Source: Emergencia timonensis (lineage in GTDB: Bacteria; Bacillota; Clostridia; Peptostreptococcales; Anaerovoracaceae). From it: a stretch of 64,000 bases of DNA. Below the pieces are notes generated by a model. It ran no database searches. It was not told the origin of the DNA and worked only from the letters and a program-made list of their open reading frames with translations. Positions 18,235-27,048 of this stretch are shown one piece after another. The translations under genes and the position numbers were made by a program. The stretch is from the NCBI RefSeq assembly GCF_900086585.1, contig NZ_FLKM01000008.1:1933652-1997651 (forward strand), in the 5' to 3' direction. Each line of letters starts with the position of its first letter. Position 1 is the stretch's first letter.

Positions 18235-18882
18235 ATGAGTAAAGAAGCAATCATGGAAGCTGCAAAACAGTCAATTGTTGAAGCTGACGAAGATATGGCG
18301 ATGGAAGCATTAGCAAATGCTGAAGCAGAAGGTTTAGATATGGTCGATCTGTTAAGTAACGGATACAGCGCAGGCATGAAAGAATTAGGAGACCTGTTCG
18401 GAATGGGAGAAATCTTCTTACCTGAATTGATCTTCGCGACAGAAGTTATGAAAACAGTCAGCGCTGAAATCGAGAGCAAGATGGATATGTCCGAAGTGAA
18501 ATCAGCAGGAACACTGGTAATCGGAACTGTAGAAGGCGACGTACACGATATCGGCAAAGGAATCGTTGCATCACTGGTTAAAACCAACGGGGTTGAAGTA
18601 TTTGACCTTGGCAGAGAAGTTCCGGCAAAGGATTTCGTTGATGCCGCTATCGAGCACAATGCAGAATTCGTTGGAAGCTCAGCACTGCTGACGACTACAA
18701 TGACAGTACAGAAAGACATCGAAGAAGCTCTGAAAGAAGCTGGTATCAGAGACAAAGTAAAGACCATGATCGGCGGAGCGCCTGTAACCAATCGTTGGGC
18801 AGAAAAGATCGGTGCTGACGCATATTGCGAAGACGCATCTGACACAGTAAACTTCATTCTGAAGTGGATCGAAGAACTGTAA
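18235..18882 (+). CDS. mttC: Trimethylamine corrinoid protein
   Basis: A 215-residue corrinoid protein. Residues 1-85 form the MetH-type helical cap (B12-binding 2); the rest is the B12-binding Rossmann domain with DVHDIGKG, in which His104 is the lower cobalt ligand, then SSALLTTTM and GGAPV. It carries the methyl group from MttB to the acceptor enzyme. The ATG follows GGAGGTAACAAATA. First gene of mttC-mttB-mtbB; called MttC because it directly precedes mttB, though MtbC-type proteins are very similar. Confidence 0.9.
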   Translation: MSKEAIMEAAKQSIVEADEDMAMEALANAEAEGLDMVDLLSNGYSAGMKELGDLFGMGEIFLPELIFATEVMKTVSAEIESKMDMSEVKSAGTLVIGTVEGDVHDIGKGIVASLVKTNGVEVFDLGREVPAKDFVDAAIEHNAEFVGSSALLTTTMTVQKDIEEALKEAGIRDKVKTMIGGAPVTNRWAEKIGADAYCEDASDTVNFILKWIEEL

Positions 18883-18952
18883 ACAACTCTCCATCAGTTT
18901 TCTGGTGAAGGAAATACATAGAAAGAAAATGAAAATGGAGGAAATGTAAGTT

Positions 18953-20437
18953 ATGGGTAAATTTACACATGAAACTGACATCACGGGATATAACATTCTA
19001 TCAAATGAAGACCTGGATGCACTTCATGAATCCACCCTTCAGCTGCTGGAAGACTACGGTCTCCAGATGCACGGCAAAGAAGCACTTGACATCTTAGCTG
19101 GAGCTGGCTGCGAAGTGGATTATGAAAACGACAGAGTGAAATTTCCAAGAAATTTAGTCAACGACGCAATCGAAAAATGCCCTGCTGAGTTTACGCTCTG
19201 CGGCAGAGATCCTGCCAAGGATACAGTTGTCGGCGGCAAGAAGGTTGCATATAAGAACTTCGGTACAGGCGTTTTTATCTTTGACCCTTATACTGGAGAG
19301 TTGAGAGAATCAACGAAAGAAGACTTAGGAAACGTAGCGAGATTTATCGATGCGATTCCAGAAATCGACGTGTTCTCTATCGCTGTTACGGCAGGAGATG
19401 TAAACCAGAAGGTTCGTTCACTGCACGAAGCGGAAGTTGTGTTCAACAACCTGACAAAGAACTTCGCTCACGACCTTGAAGGTGTAAAAAATACACAGAG
19501 ATTCATCGACATGGCGGCAGCAATTCAGGGCGGATATGACAAGCTGAGAGAGAGACCAATCGTCGCAATGGGCGCCTGCCCGAACTCACCACTGGAAATC
19601 AATGAGAACGAGACCAGCATCATCATCCTGTCTGCAAGACATGGACTTCCTATCGATATTTTGTCAATGGGACTTTGCGGAGCGACAACGCCTGCAACAA
19701 TTGCCGGCACTCTCGTCTGCACTAACGCAGAGATTTTAGGCGGCATCGTGTTGGCACAGATTGTAAACCCGGGAAATAAGATTCTCTATGGATCATCCAC
19801 TACAATCATGGATATGAAGACCGCGCAGTCACCAGTCGGCGCACCAGAACATGCGATGTGCTCTGCGGCAGTCGGTCAGCTGGGCCACTATTACGGAATA
19901 CCTACCAACGTAGGCGGCACTTAGGCAGACAGCAAGTGTTTCGACGTTCAGCTAGGTCATGAGAAAACCATGACTAATATGCTGCCAGCTCTGACTGGAA
20001 GCAACGTCATCTACGGAATGGGTATGATGGAAATGGGTATGACCATGAGCTATGAGCAGTTGTTGACAGATGCGGAAATCGTGAGGATGACGAGGAGGAT
20101 TCTTCAGGGTATTCCGGTAAACCCAGATACAATGGCTCTTGACGTAATTAAAGCAGTAGGACCTGCAAACAATTACTTAGCGCAGAAGCATACGAGAAAG
20201 TATATGAGACAGGAATTATCCACCACACAGTACATAGACCGTACCCAGAGAGAAACTTGGGAAAAGAAAGGCGGAATGACAATGACTGAGGCGACAAAAG
20301 CCAAAGCCATTGATATCTTAGAGAATTATGAAGTTACTCCGCTTCCAGACGACGTTAAGAAGAGGATTCATGACATCGTTGTGGAAGGCGAGGAGGAAGC
20401 GGAAGAATTAGCAAGATTTCAAGCCAAGAAAAAATAA
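18953..20437 (+). CDS. mttB: Trimethylamine methyltransferase with in-frame amber (pyrrolysine)
   Basis: MttB, 494 residues when the TAG at 19922 is read as Pyl324; a conventional reading stops at 323. Both halves are clear MttB: ILSNEDLDALHESTLQLLED near the start, GIPTNVGGT before the amber and ADSKCFDVQLGHEK after it. It moves a methyl group from trimethylamine to Co(I) of MttC, giving dimethylamine. Pyl sits in the active site and is essential in characterised MttB. AATGGAGGAAATG stands before the ATG. It ends in TAA, 29 bases before mtbB. Confidence 0.96.
19922..19924 (+). other. In-frame UAG, pyrrolysine codon of mttB
   Basis: TAG splitting the MttB frame at residue 324, with family sequence continuing without frame change on both sides. 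Position agrees with the Pyl site of known trimethylamine methyltransferases. Confidence 0.95.
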
Positions 20438-20466
20438 GCTAAAATAATCATGAAAGGATGACGAAT

Positions 20467-21873
20467 ATGGGCGATCAGAAAAAATTCTTCACTCGTATGG
20501 GTGACGGTTCACCGGTATATATGACTGAAGAAGAAATTAGAGCTGACATCAAAGCTGGTATCGACGATGCAGTTCTAAGAGGAAAGATTGATCCGCTGTC
20601 AGAGGAAGACACAGAGAGAATCTACGAAATCGTAACAATGCCGGGCAACATCGTCGGTGTACAGCCAGGTATGGAAATCGTAACTTCCAACGACTCAGGG
20701 TCAGACAAAATCAGCACAAAGTGCGGCATCTCCACTTCGAGAGACACCAATGCACTGATTCATGAAAGAGTATTAGGCGCTGATTCCGTAGATATCGGAT
20801 ACAGTGACTATAACTATAAGACTGTAAAGGGAGTAGCAAAGAGAGAAGCTACTGTACTGAAACAGGCTTTGACAAAGGCAACCATGCCGCTGTTCTACGG
20901 CGCAATGCCAAACCTGGGATTCTACACCAAACCCGACGGTCCTGTAGATAACTGGGCAATGCTCCTGCCAGAAGGCAAGATCAAAGAAGCGATGGCTGCA
21001 CAGGAAGAAGCAGTAGATCACGCTGTCAGAGACATTGTCTATGTCGCAGAACAGATGAACGATGTAGGTGCAGATGCCTTCATGCTGGATACTTCCGGCG
21101 CTGCTGGAGATGCAGACCTTCTCGTATCACTGAAGGCGTGTGAAATCATCAGAGAAAAATTCCCTGATATGCCGGTTGAAATCGGTATGGCGGGAGAATT
21201 CGTTCTGGGAATGCACGGAAAACTCAAATACAACGGTACCAGACTGGCCGGATTATATCCGCATAAGCAGGTAAAAGTTGTAGAAGAAGCGGGTGCAAGC
21301 ATCTTCGGTGCAGTAGTCAACACCAACTGTAACAAATCCTTCCCTTGGAACATCGCCAGAGTCTGCACGTTCATCAAAGCTTGTACAGACGTGGCTGAAA
21401 TCCCGGTACATGCAAATGCAGGTATGGGTGTATGCGGTATCCCTATGGTAGAAAATCTTCCTTCCGACGTGGTATCAAGAGCTGACAAGTGCTTGATCGA
21501 GATCGGCAAGGTCGACGGATTGTAGATAGGCGTAGGTGACCCACTTGGTGCAGAAGCTACACACGCTCTTGCTGCAGGTATGGGCGGTATCCGCACTGCC
21601 GGAGATCTGGTAATGCGTTTACAGCTAGCTAAGAAGATGAAAATCAACGAAGCGAAAGCATACGTAGCAGAGAAGCTTTCTGTATCAGTGGAAGAATTAT
21701 GCGATATCGTTACGATGAACGATAAGAGAGAAGAACTGGGACTTGGATTAGCGCACGTAGAACCAAACGCAGAGGCGAATGCGGGAATGGAAGCGAAATT
21801 CAGAATCCAGGAAGTGCTCGACATCAAGGTAAACTCTGTTGAGAGATTTAAAGAAAGAGCCGGACTGAAATAA
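20467..21873 (+). CDS. mtbB: Dimethylamine methyltransferase with in-frame amber (pyrrolysine)
   Basis: MtbB, 468 residues with TAG at 21523 read as Pyl353. Diagnostic stretches: MPLFYGAMPNLGFY, DTSGAAGDADLL, GMAGEFVLGMHG, AGLYPHKQ, GMGVCGIPM and KVDGL-Pyl-IGVGDPLG. It transfers a methyl group from dimethylamine to a corrinoid protein. The ATG at 20467 is preferred to 20458 because GAAAGGA overlaps the earlier codon and lies 8 bases before the later one. Third gene of the operon; ends in TAA and is followed by a long hairpin. Confidence 0.96.
21523..21525 (+). other. In-frame UAG, pyrrolysine codon of mtbB
   Basis: TAG at residue 353 between KVDGL and IGVGDPLG, the known Pyl site of MtbB. 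The C-terminal 115 residues follow in the same frame and remain MtbB-like. Confidence 0.95.
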
Positions 21874-21880
21874 ATAAAAA

Positions 21881-21926
21881 TATGTTGTAGAATAGGTTTG
21901 CAAGGAGTAAACCTATTCTACATATT
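21881..21926 (+). terminator. Long hairpin after mtbB
   Basis: TATGTTGTAGAATAGGTTT (21881-21899) pairs with AAACCTATTCTACATA (21909-21924) with one bulged T. No long T-run follows, so it may mark an RNA end or processing point. The rest of the 264-base gap to the next gene is AT-rich and otherwise featureless. Confidence 0.7.
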
Positions 21927-22137
21927 AAGGAATAGAAGTCCGAAAATTTTTTTTATCAAAAATTTAACAGAATATTATGACTTAAAAGCGAAATTGAACA
22001 AAAGCTAAAGGAGACATTGGCAGAATAAGTTATATTTAGAATAAGAAATTTGATAGCTAATTCTTAAATAATATGATAAGATATTCTTGTTAAACAACGT
22101 GATATTTTACCATATGGACATTTAAGGAGGCACTAAT

Positions 22138-22803
22138 TTGGATAAGCAGGAACTATTTAGCAGAGCAAAAGAAGCGATTGTCGATGCCGATGAATCAAAA
22201 GCACTCGGCCTCATAGCTGAGGCAAAAAATGAGAATTTTGACCTTCTTGAATTACTGCTATCTGGATTTGGAGCCGGTAATCAGGAAATCGGGGAGAGAT
22301 TCGATAAGGGTATTTTATCTCTGCCTGAACTGATTTATGCTGCCGAAGTTATGAAAAGTGTGACAAACAGAATACTTGAATTACTGAAAGCAGAAGGAGA
22401 GAATCCACCGACCAAAAAAGGAACAATCCTTCTCGCTACAGTAGCGGGAGATGTTCACGACATTGGCAAGGGCATCGTAGCGTCAACACTGAGGACCGCA
22501 GGTTTTGATGTAATAGATCTGGGCTGTGAAGTACCCGTTGACGTGATATTAGAAGAGGCGAAGAAGCACAATGCTGATATCATCGGGACCAGTGCGCTTC
22601 TGACTTCAACAATGCTTGAACAGAAAAAGTTAGAAAAATTATTGACCGAAACTGGTGACAAAGACAGTTTTATCACCATGGTAGGAGGAGCTCCCTGCAC
22701 GCCGAGATGGGCAAAGAAAATCGGCGCTGGCGGCTACAGTGAAGATGCCTTGGAGGCGGTCAAAGTAGCGTTGGAGCTTATGGAAGAGAAAAATAAAAAA
22801 TGA
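22138..22803 (+). CDS. mtbC: Second methylamine corrinoid protein
   Basis: A 221-residue corrinoid protein like MttC: helical cap in residues 1-88, then DVHDIGKG with cobalt-ligand His107, TSALLTSTM and GGAPCTPRWAKKIGAGGYSEDA. Probably the partner of MtbB (dimethylamine) or of an MtmB encoded elsewhere. It starts at TTG: AAGGAGG lies seven bases upstream and no ATG is available. It leads a separate unit with the MtbA-like gene. The mtbC name is by family and context; MtmC is possible. Confidence 0.85.
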   Translation: MDKQELFSRAKEAIVDADESKALGLIAEAKNENFDLLELLLSGFGAGNQEIGERFDKGILSLPELIYAAEVMKSVTNRILELLKAEGENPPTKKGTILLATVAGDVHDIGKGIVASTLRTAGFDVIDLGCEVPVDVILEEAKKHNADIIGTSALLTSTMLEQKKLEKLLTETGDKDSFITMVGGAPCTPRWAKKIGAGGYSEDALEAVKVALELMEEKNKK

Positions 22804-22836
22804 TTTTATATTAGATGATTTATATGGAGGAATAAC

Positions 22837-24195
22837 ATGGGTAAAGAACTTATATTTCAGACATTAAGACATGAAAAAGTAGACGAGATTCCTTGGGTGC
22901 CGTTTGCAGGCGTCCACGTTGGTAAATTAAAAGGTTATACAGCAGAGCAGGTACTGAGAGACGAGGATAAACTCGTTGAATGCTTAATCGAAGCAAACAA
23001 GCTCTATACTCCAGACGGACTTCCAGTAATCTTTGACCTGCAGGTCGAAGCAGAAATCCTCGGATGCGAACTGATGTGGGCAGAGAACAATCCGCCGTCA
23101 GTCAAGAGCCATCCGCTTTCAGGAGAAAAGTCAATTCCTTGCAACTGCAAGATTCCAACTCCTGAATCAGGCAGACTTCCTATGATTTTGTCCGCCATGA
23201 GAAGAGTAAAAGAAGCCATCGGTGAAGAGACAGCGTTATACGGACTGATCTGCGGACCGTTTACACTGGCTTCTCATCTGAGAGGAACGGACATTTTCAT
23301 GGATATGGTATCCGATCCGGGATATGTTAAAGAATTAGTAAACTACTGTGCACAGGTTTCTATCGCAGTGTCACAGATGTACATAGATGCAGGCATGGAC
23401 GTCATCGCAGTCGTCGATCCGCTCGTTTCACAGGTTTCACCAAAACACATCGAAAAAATGCTCTCCGAAGGATTCTCCGCAGTCTTTGACTATGTAAGAT
23501 CCAAAGGCGTGTTCTCATCCTTCTTCGTTTGCGGCAACGCTACAAAACAGATCGAGGTAATGTGCAAGACAGGCCCAGACAGCGTATCAGTGGACGAGAA
23601 CGTAAACTTGGCAGCGGCAAAGGAAGTGACTGACAAGTACAATATCACAATCGGAGGCAATATTCCTCTCACAACTACGATGCTCCACGGTACACAGGAA
23701 GATAACATGAAGGGCGTTATCGATCTGATCGATTCACTGGATCATTTTAACCTGATCGTAAGCCCGGGCTGTGATATGCCATACGACACGCCGATTGAAA
23801 ACACCATCGCTTGTGCGCAGGCAGTAAAACATCCGGAGAGCACAAGAAAATTAATCGAGAATTACGAAGTCGTCATCGACGATTCTGACGTTGAGATTCC
23901 TGATTATGCGAATTTGGATAAGGTGCTCATCGAGTGCTTCCTCCTTGACCCTGAACAGTGTGCGGCTTGTACATACATGCTGGCATCCGTCGAGGACAAC
24001 TGGGATGAACTGAAAGACATGGCAGATTACAGAGTATACAAATACTTCATCAAGGAAGACATCGCAAGAACAAGAAAAATGGGCATTGCCAACCTTCCTA
24101 CCATGTGCATCAACGGTGAACAGAAGTATATTTCAATTATACCTTCCAAAGAGGAATTAATTGAAGCAGTAAAAGAAGCGCAGGCTAAAAAATAA
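22837..24195 (+). CDS. MtbA/UroD-family methyltransferase fused to a thioredoxin-like domain
   Basis: A 452-residue protein in two parts. Residues 1-345 are a UroD/MtbA-type barrel (GLICGPFTLASHLRGTDIFMD, GNIPLTTTMLHG) expected to take methyl from the corrinoid proteins. In MtaA/MtbA zinc is held by His-x-Cys and a later Cys; here the motif is FVCGN, with Phe230 in the His place, Cys232 and Cys312 kept. Residues about 360-452 look thioredoxin-like, with CAAC (Cys375, Cys378) and a GIANLPTMCINGE cis-proline-type loop. Bacteria of this kind lack coenzyme M, so the acceptor thiol is unknown. Confidence 0.8.
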   Translation: MGKELIFQTLRHEKVDEIPWVPFAGVHVGKLKGYTAEQVLRDEDKLVECLIEANKLYTPDGLPVIFDLQVEAEILGCELMWAENNPPSVKSHPLSGEKSIPCNCKIPTPESGRLPMILSAMRRVKEAIGEETALYGLICGPFTLASHLRGTDIFMDMVSDPGYVKELVNYCAQVSIAVSQMYIDAGMDVIAVVDPLVSQVSPKHIEKMLSEGFSAVFDYVRSKGVFSSFFVCGNATKQIEVMCKTGPDSVSVDENVNLAAAKEVTDKYNITIGGNIPLTTTMLHGTQEDNMKGVIDLIDSLDHFNLIVSPGCDMPYDTPIENTIACAQAVKHPESTRKLIENYEVVIDDSDVEIPDYANLDKVLIECFLLDPEQCAACTYMLASVEDNWDELKDMADYRVYKYFIKEDIARTRKMGIANLPTMCINGEQKYISIIPSKEELIEAVKEAQAKK

Positions 24196-24212
24196 TAAAT
24201 TGATCAAATAGG

Positions 24213-24248
24213 TAAGGTGGTAGACAGCGGAAGGTTTACCACCTTATT
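24213..24248 (+). terminator. Intrinsic terminator after the MtbA-like gene
   Basis: Perfect 10-bp stem TAAGGTGGTA (24213-24222) and TACCACCTTA (24237-24246), then TTTATAAC, where repeat copy B begins. Confidence 0.8.
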
Positions 24249-24369
24249 TATAACATAGGAACTATCGTCTTGGACGAATTTCCCTATGTTTCAAAGAACG
24301 TACATTGCGAAGGGTCGCCTTATAAGGGCGACATGTGGAAACAGGAATCTTTGATCCCGTCATTTCCAC
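24249..24369 (+). repeat. Dispersed structured repeat, copy B
   Basis: Begins TATAACATAGGAACTATCGT, forms a first hairpin ending TTTCCCTATGTT, has the linker TTTCAAAGAACGTACATT, then a GTCGCC/GGGCGAC hairpin and a third stem GTGGAAA (24334-24340)/TTTCCAC (24363-24369). Same architecture as copies A and C. It fills the leader of the activation-domain gene. Confidence 0.85.
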
Positions 24370-24392
24370 GTTTTGTATCGAAAGGGCAGACT

Positions 24393-25112
24393 ATGATTAA
24401 TAAAAAAATAAGCATTGAAGAAAACAAAGCATATCCTTTGGCAGAAAAAAGATTCATTCAAACCTGCGGCTTCAATATGGAAACAGAGAAGCATCAGAGA
24501 ATGATGAAGATGGGGAAGAAAGTCAGAGACGACGGTATAGCAGGCATTGACATTCAGGCCTTGGTGTCCTATTATGGTCCAGAGGTCTGTTTCAATGGAA
24601 AGATTACCATCGAAGACGTGGAACTAACCTGCAACTACTTTGAACAGATTCCGGCTGAGTGTGTGGAAGGCGTTTATTTCTATATGCTGACAGCAGGAGA
24701 ATGTTATTTTTCCAGTGAAGAAAACATCATGGACTTCCTATATGCGGACATCTGGGGTACCAACTACGTGGATGCAGGGATCGAAGTAATGACCGAAGAA
24801 TATATTAAAGCCGACATGGCAGAACGATTTGGGGAAAAAGAAGTATACCTATCAGAAGAATTTGGCCCGGGGTACTTCGGTATGCCGGTTATAGAGACGA
24901 AGAAGTTTTTTAAAATTATGGACGGCGGTTTGATCAATGTCAAGGTGAAGGACAGCGGTCTGATGATTCCGCAGAAGACCTGCGCCGGATTATATATCGT
25001 ATTAAACAGTCCTGATATCAAAGCAGAACCGGAATGTACACGCTGTCATGGAAACGCAGCTGGCTGTCAATTCTGTGCAATTAGAGCAAAATTAAACGAG
25101 GTGAAGCAATGA
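24393..25112 (+). CDS. MetH activation-domain-like protein with C-terminal cysteines
   Basis: A 239-residue protein resembling the AdoMet-binding reactivation domain of cobalamin-dependent methionine synthase (YADIWGTNYVDAG, LSEEFGPGYFGMPV, KVKDSGLMIPQKTCAGL), ending in four cysteines with CTRCHG and CQFC, which could hold an Fe-S cluster or metal. Likely helps keep the corrinoid reduced. The frame runs further upstream to a TTG at 24270, but that part is repeat copy B; ATG 24393 is chosen although its ribosome site (AAAGGG) is weak. It overlaps the RamA-like gene by 4 bases. Confidence 0.75.
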   Translation: MINKKISIEENKAYPLAEKRFIQTCGFNMETEKHQRMMKMGKKVRDDGIAGIDIQALVSYYGPEVCFNGKITIEDVELTCNYFEQIPAECVEGVYFYMLTAGECYFSSEENIMDFLYADIWGTNYVDAGIEVMTEEYIKADMAERFGEKEVYLSEEFGPGYFGMPVIETKKFFKIMDGGLINVKVKDSGLMIPQKTCAGLYIVLNSPDIKAEPECTRCHGNAAGCQFCAIRAKLNEVKQ

Positions 25113-26926
25113 AGATAACTTTTTTACCACAAAACATAACTTGGGAAGCAAATACCGGTGAAACGATTCTGCAGGCAGCAGTCAAAGCCGGTGTCAATAT
25201 AGATGGAAACTGTGCTGGAAGCGGTACATGCGGAAAGTGTAAAGTAAAGGTCCTCGAGGGAGATGTCAGTCAGTGTGACGACCATCACCACAAACTGACG
25301 GAGGACGAAATTGAGGCAGGATACAGACTGGCCTGCTGTCACCAGGTAACCGATGGTATGGTCATCGAAATGCCTGAATCAGAGACGACGGCGTCGAGAA
25401 AAAAGAAACTGATACGCCTGCCAGAGGGTTTTGTACCCAGGGCGGCCGTCACCAAGCAATGTATCGAAGTCCCGGCTGCCTCCCTTCGCAATCAAAATAG
25501 CGACGAAGCGAGAATCAAAGGGGCGCTTCCAGCGGAAGATCTTTATTTTCCGTTGGAAACACTTCTCAAGCTGCCGGATATCACTAAGAATTCAGAAGAA
25601 ATCACCATCACTCTTAGAGACGGCGAGGTCATAGATGTCGAAAGTGGCAATACCGAGCGTGAAAATTACGGTGTGGCGGTGGATATCGGCACTACCACCG
25701 TGGTAATCATGCTGTGGAACGTCGTCAGTGGTGAAATGATAGACATCTTTGCAGCCACAAATCCACAAGGCGCTTACGGCGCTGATGTTATTTCCAGAAT
25801 TACCTATGTGATGGAGCAGGAAGAAAATCTGGATACCATACAAAAGACAATCATCGACTGCATTAACAAAGCTGTCAGTGCGTTTGCGGAACGTGAAGGA
25901 ATTAAAACCAGCAACATTTACCAGATGACAGTCGTCGGCAATACCACCATGAGCCATATCTTTCTGGGCGTAAACCCGGCGCAACTGGCGCTGGCGCCAT
26001 TTACGCCTGTCTTCACAGCGGCAGTGGATACTGCTGCAAAAGACTTGAACCTGACGATCTGCCCCGAAGCCCAGGTGCATGTATCTGCCAATATTGCCGG
26101 TCACGTCGGTTCTGATATTACAGCAGGCATCATCACTACGGATTTAATGGAGTGTGACAAAGGGCATTTGTTTATCGATATCGGCACCAATGGAGAAATC
26201 GTGCTGACAGGCAACGGCAGAGCAGTAGCCTGTTCTACAGCGGCAGGTCCGGCCTTTGAAGGAAGCTCCATCAAACAAGGCATGAGAGCTGCTAGAGGCG
26301 CTATTGAACGCGTCGATATTTTGGATAGCGGTGTTGAAATTGCAACGATTGGAGACGCACAGCCCATCGGAATCTGCGGCAGCGGCATTATCGATGCAGT
26401 GGGCGAAATGATCCGTGTCGGTATCGTGGATAAATCAGGTCGTCTTTTGAGCAGAGAGAAGCTGGTCAAGAAAGGTCTCAGTGAAAATATCCTCCGACAC
26501 GTAAAAGAGGGTGAAAAGGCTAACGATTTTGTGTTATACTTTAGTGAGGATGGAAAAAGTGATGTAGTGATTACGCAGAAGGACGTCAGGGAAGTGCAGC
26601 TAGCCAAGGCAGCTATCTCTGCCGGTATTACGATCATGATGAAAGAGATCGGTGTCAAAGAAGACCAGCTTGCAAAGATCAGCATCGCCGGCGCATTCGG
26701 AAATTATATCAGAAATACCAGCGCGATTCATATCGGATTGCTGCCAAAGATCGAGGAGGAAAAAATCCACTCATTAGGAAATTCAGCCGGCATCGGCGCC
26801 TCTATGATTTTGCTGTCCTGTGACAGCAAAGAGGAGGCTGAGAAGGTGGCGAGGGAGATTGAACATATTGAACTAGCCGCGAGAAGCGATTTCCAGGATC
26901 AATATATGATGGCAATGATGTTCTGA
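25109..26926 (+). CDS. RamA-like corrinoid reductive activator (ASKHA ATPase)
   Basis: A 605-residue reductive activator of corrinoid enzymes. Residues 1-85 are a plant-type [2Fe-2S] ferredoxin domain (CAGSGTCGKC with Cys35, Cys41, Cys44, and a late Cys at 76/77); the remainder is the ASKHA-type ATPase region with VAVDIGTTTVVIMLW, VVGNTTMSHIFLG, FIDIGTNGEIVLTG, CSTAAGPAFEGSSI and ISIAGAFGNYI. It would reduce inactive Co(II) to Co(I) using ATP. The bacterial RACo/ferredoxin-type layout differs from archaeal RamA, which has C-terminal 4Fe-4S clusters. Overlaps the preceding gene by 4 bases. Confidence 0.9.
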   Translation: MKITFLPQNITWEANTGETILQAAVKAGVNIDGNCAGSGTCGKCKVKVLEGDVSQCDDHHHKLTEDEIEAGYRLACCHQVTDGMVIEMPESETTASRKKKLIRLPEGFVPRAAVTKQCIEVPAASLRNQNSDEARIKGALPAEDLYFPLETLLKLPDITKNSEEITITLRDGEVIDVESGNTERENYGVAVDIGTTTVVIMLWNVVSGEMIDIFAATNPQGAYGADVISRITYVMEQEENLDTIQKTIIDCINKAVSAFAEREGIKTSNIYQMTVVGNTTMSHIFLGVNPAQLALAPFTPVFTAAVDTAAKDLNLTICPEAQVHVSANIAGHVGSDITAGIITTDLMECDKGHLFIDIGTNGEIVLTGNGRAVACSTAAGPAFEGSSIKQGMRAARGAIERVDILDSGVEIATIGDAQPIGICGSGIIDAVGEMIRVGIVDKSGRLLSREKLVKKGLSENILRHVKEGEKANDFVLYFSEDGKSDVVITQKDVREVQLAKAAISAGITIMMKEIGVKEDQLAKISIAGAFGNYIRNTSAIHIGLLPKIEEEKIHSLGNSAGIGASMILLSCDSKEEAEKVAREIEHIELAARSDFQDQYMMAMMF

Positions 26927-26969
26927 TATACTGGAGCAAGGTGAAGATAACGATGAAGGTGGGGCAAAC

Positions 26970-27020
26970 ACACGCTTTGCAGCATGTGCCCCCCTTATCA
27001 ACTGAAAGTAACTGATAAAC
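26970..27020 (+). promoter_or_regulatory. Two hairpins upstream of pylB
   Basis: GGGGCA and TGCCCC enclose about 20 bases, then TTATCA and TGATAA enclose 13. They lie in the 122-base gap between the activator gene and pylB and could tune expression of the pyl genes. No T-run follows. Confidence 0.4.
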
Positions 27021-27048
27021 TACGACAGGACAAATAACGGAGGGCGGT

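Noticed and set aside
18953..20437. mttB as a pseudogene broken by a nonsense mutation
   Set aside because: The TAG is at the known Pyl position, the frame continues unbroken, mtbB shows the same, and a full pyl cassette lies nearby.
19925..21560. PYLIS-like stem-loops just after the amber codons
   Set aside because: I saw no hairpin common to both sites, and such elements are not required in characterised bacterial systems.
24270..24392. Longer N-terminus of the activation-like protein from TTG 24270
   Set aside because: That stretch is repeat copy B, which also occurs outside genes, and family similarity begins after ATG 24393.
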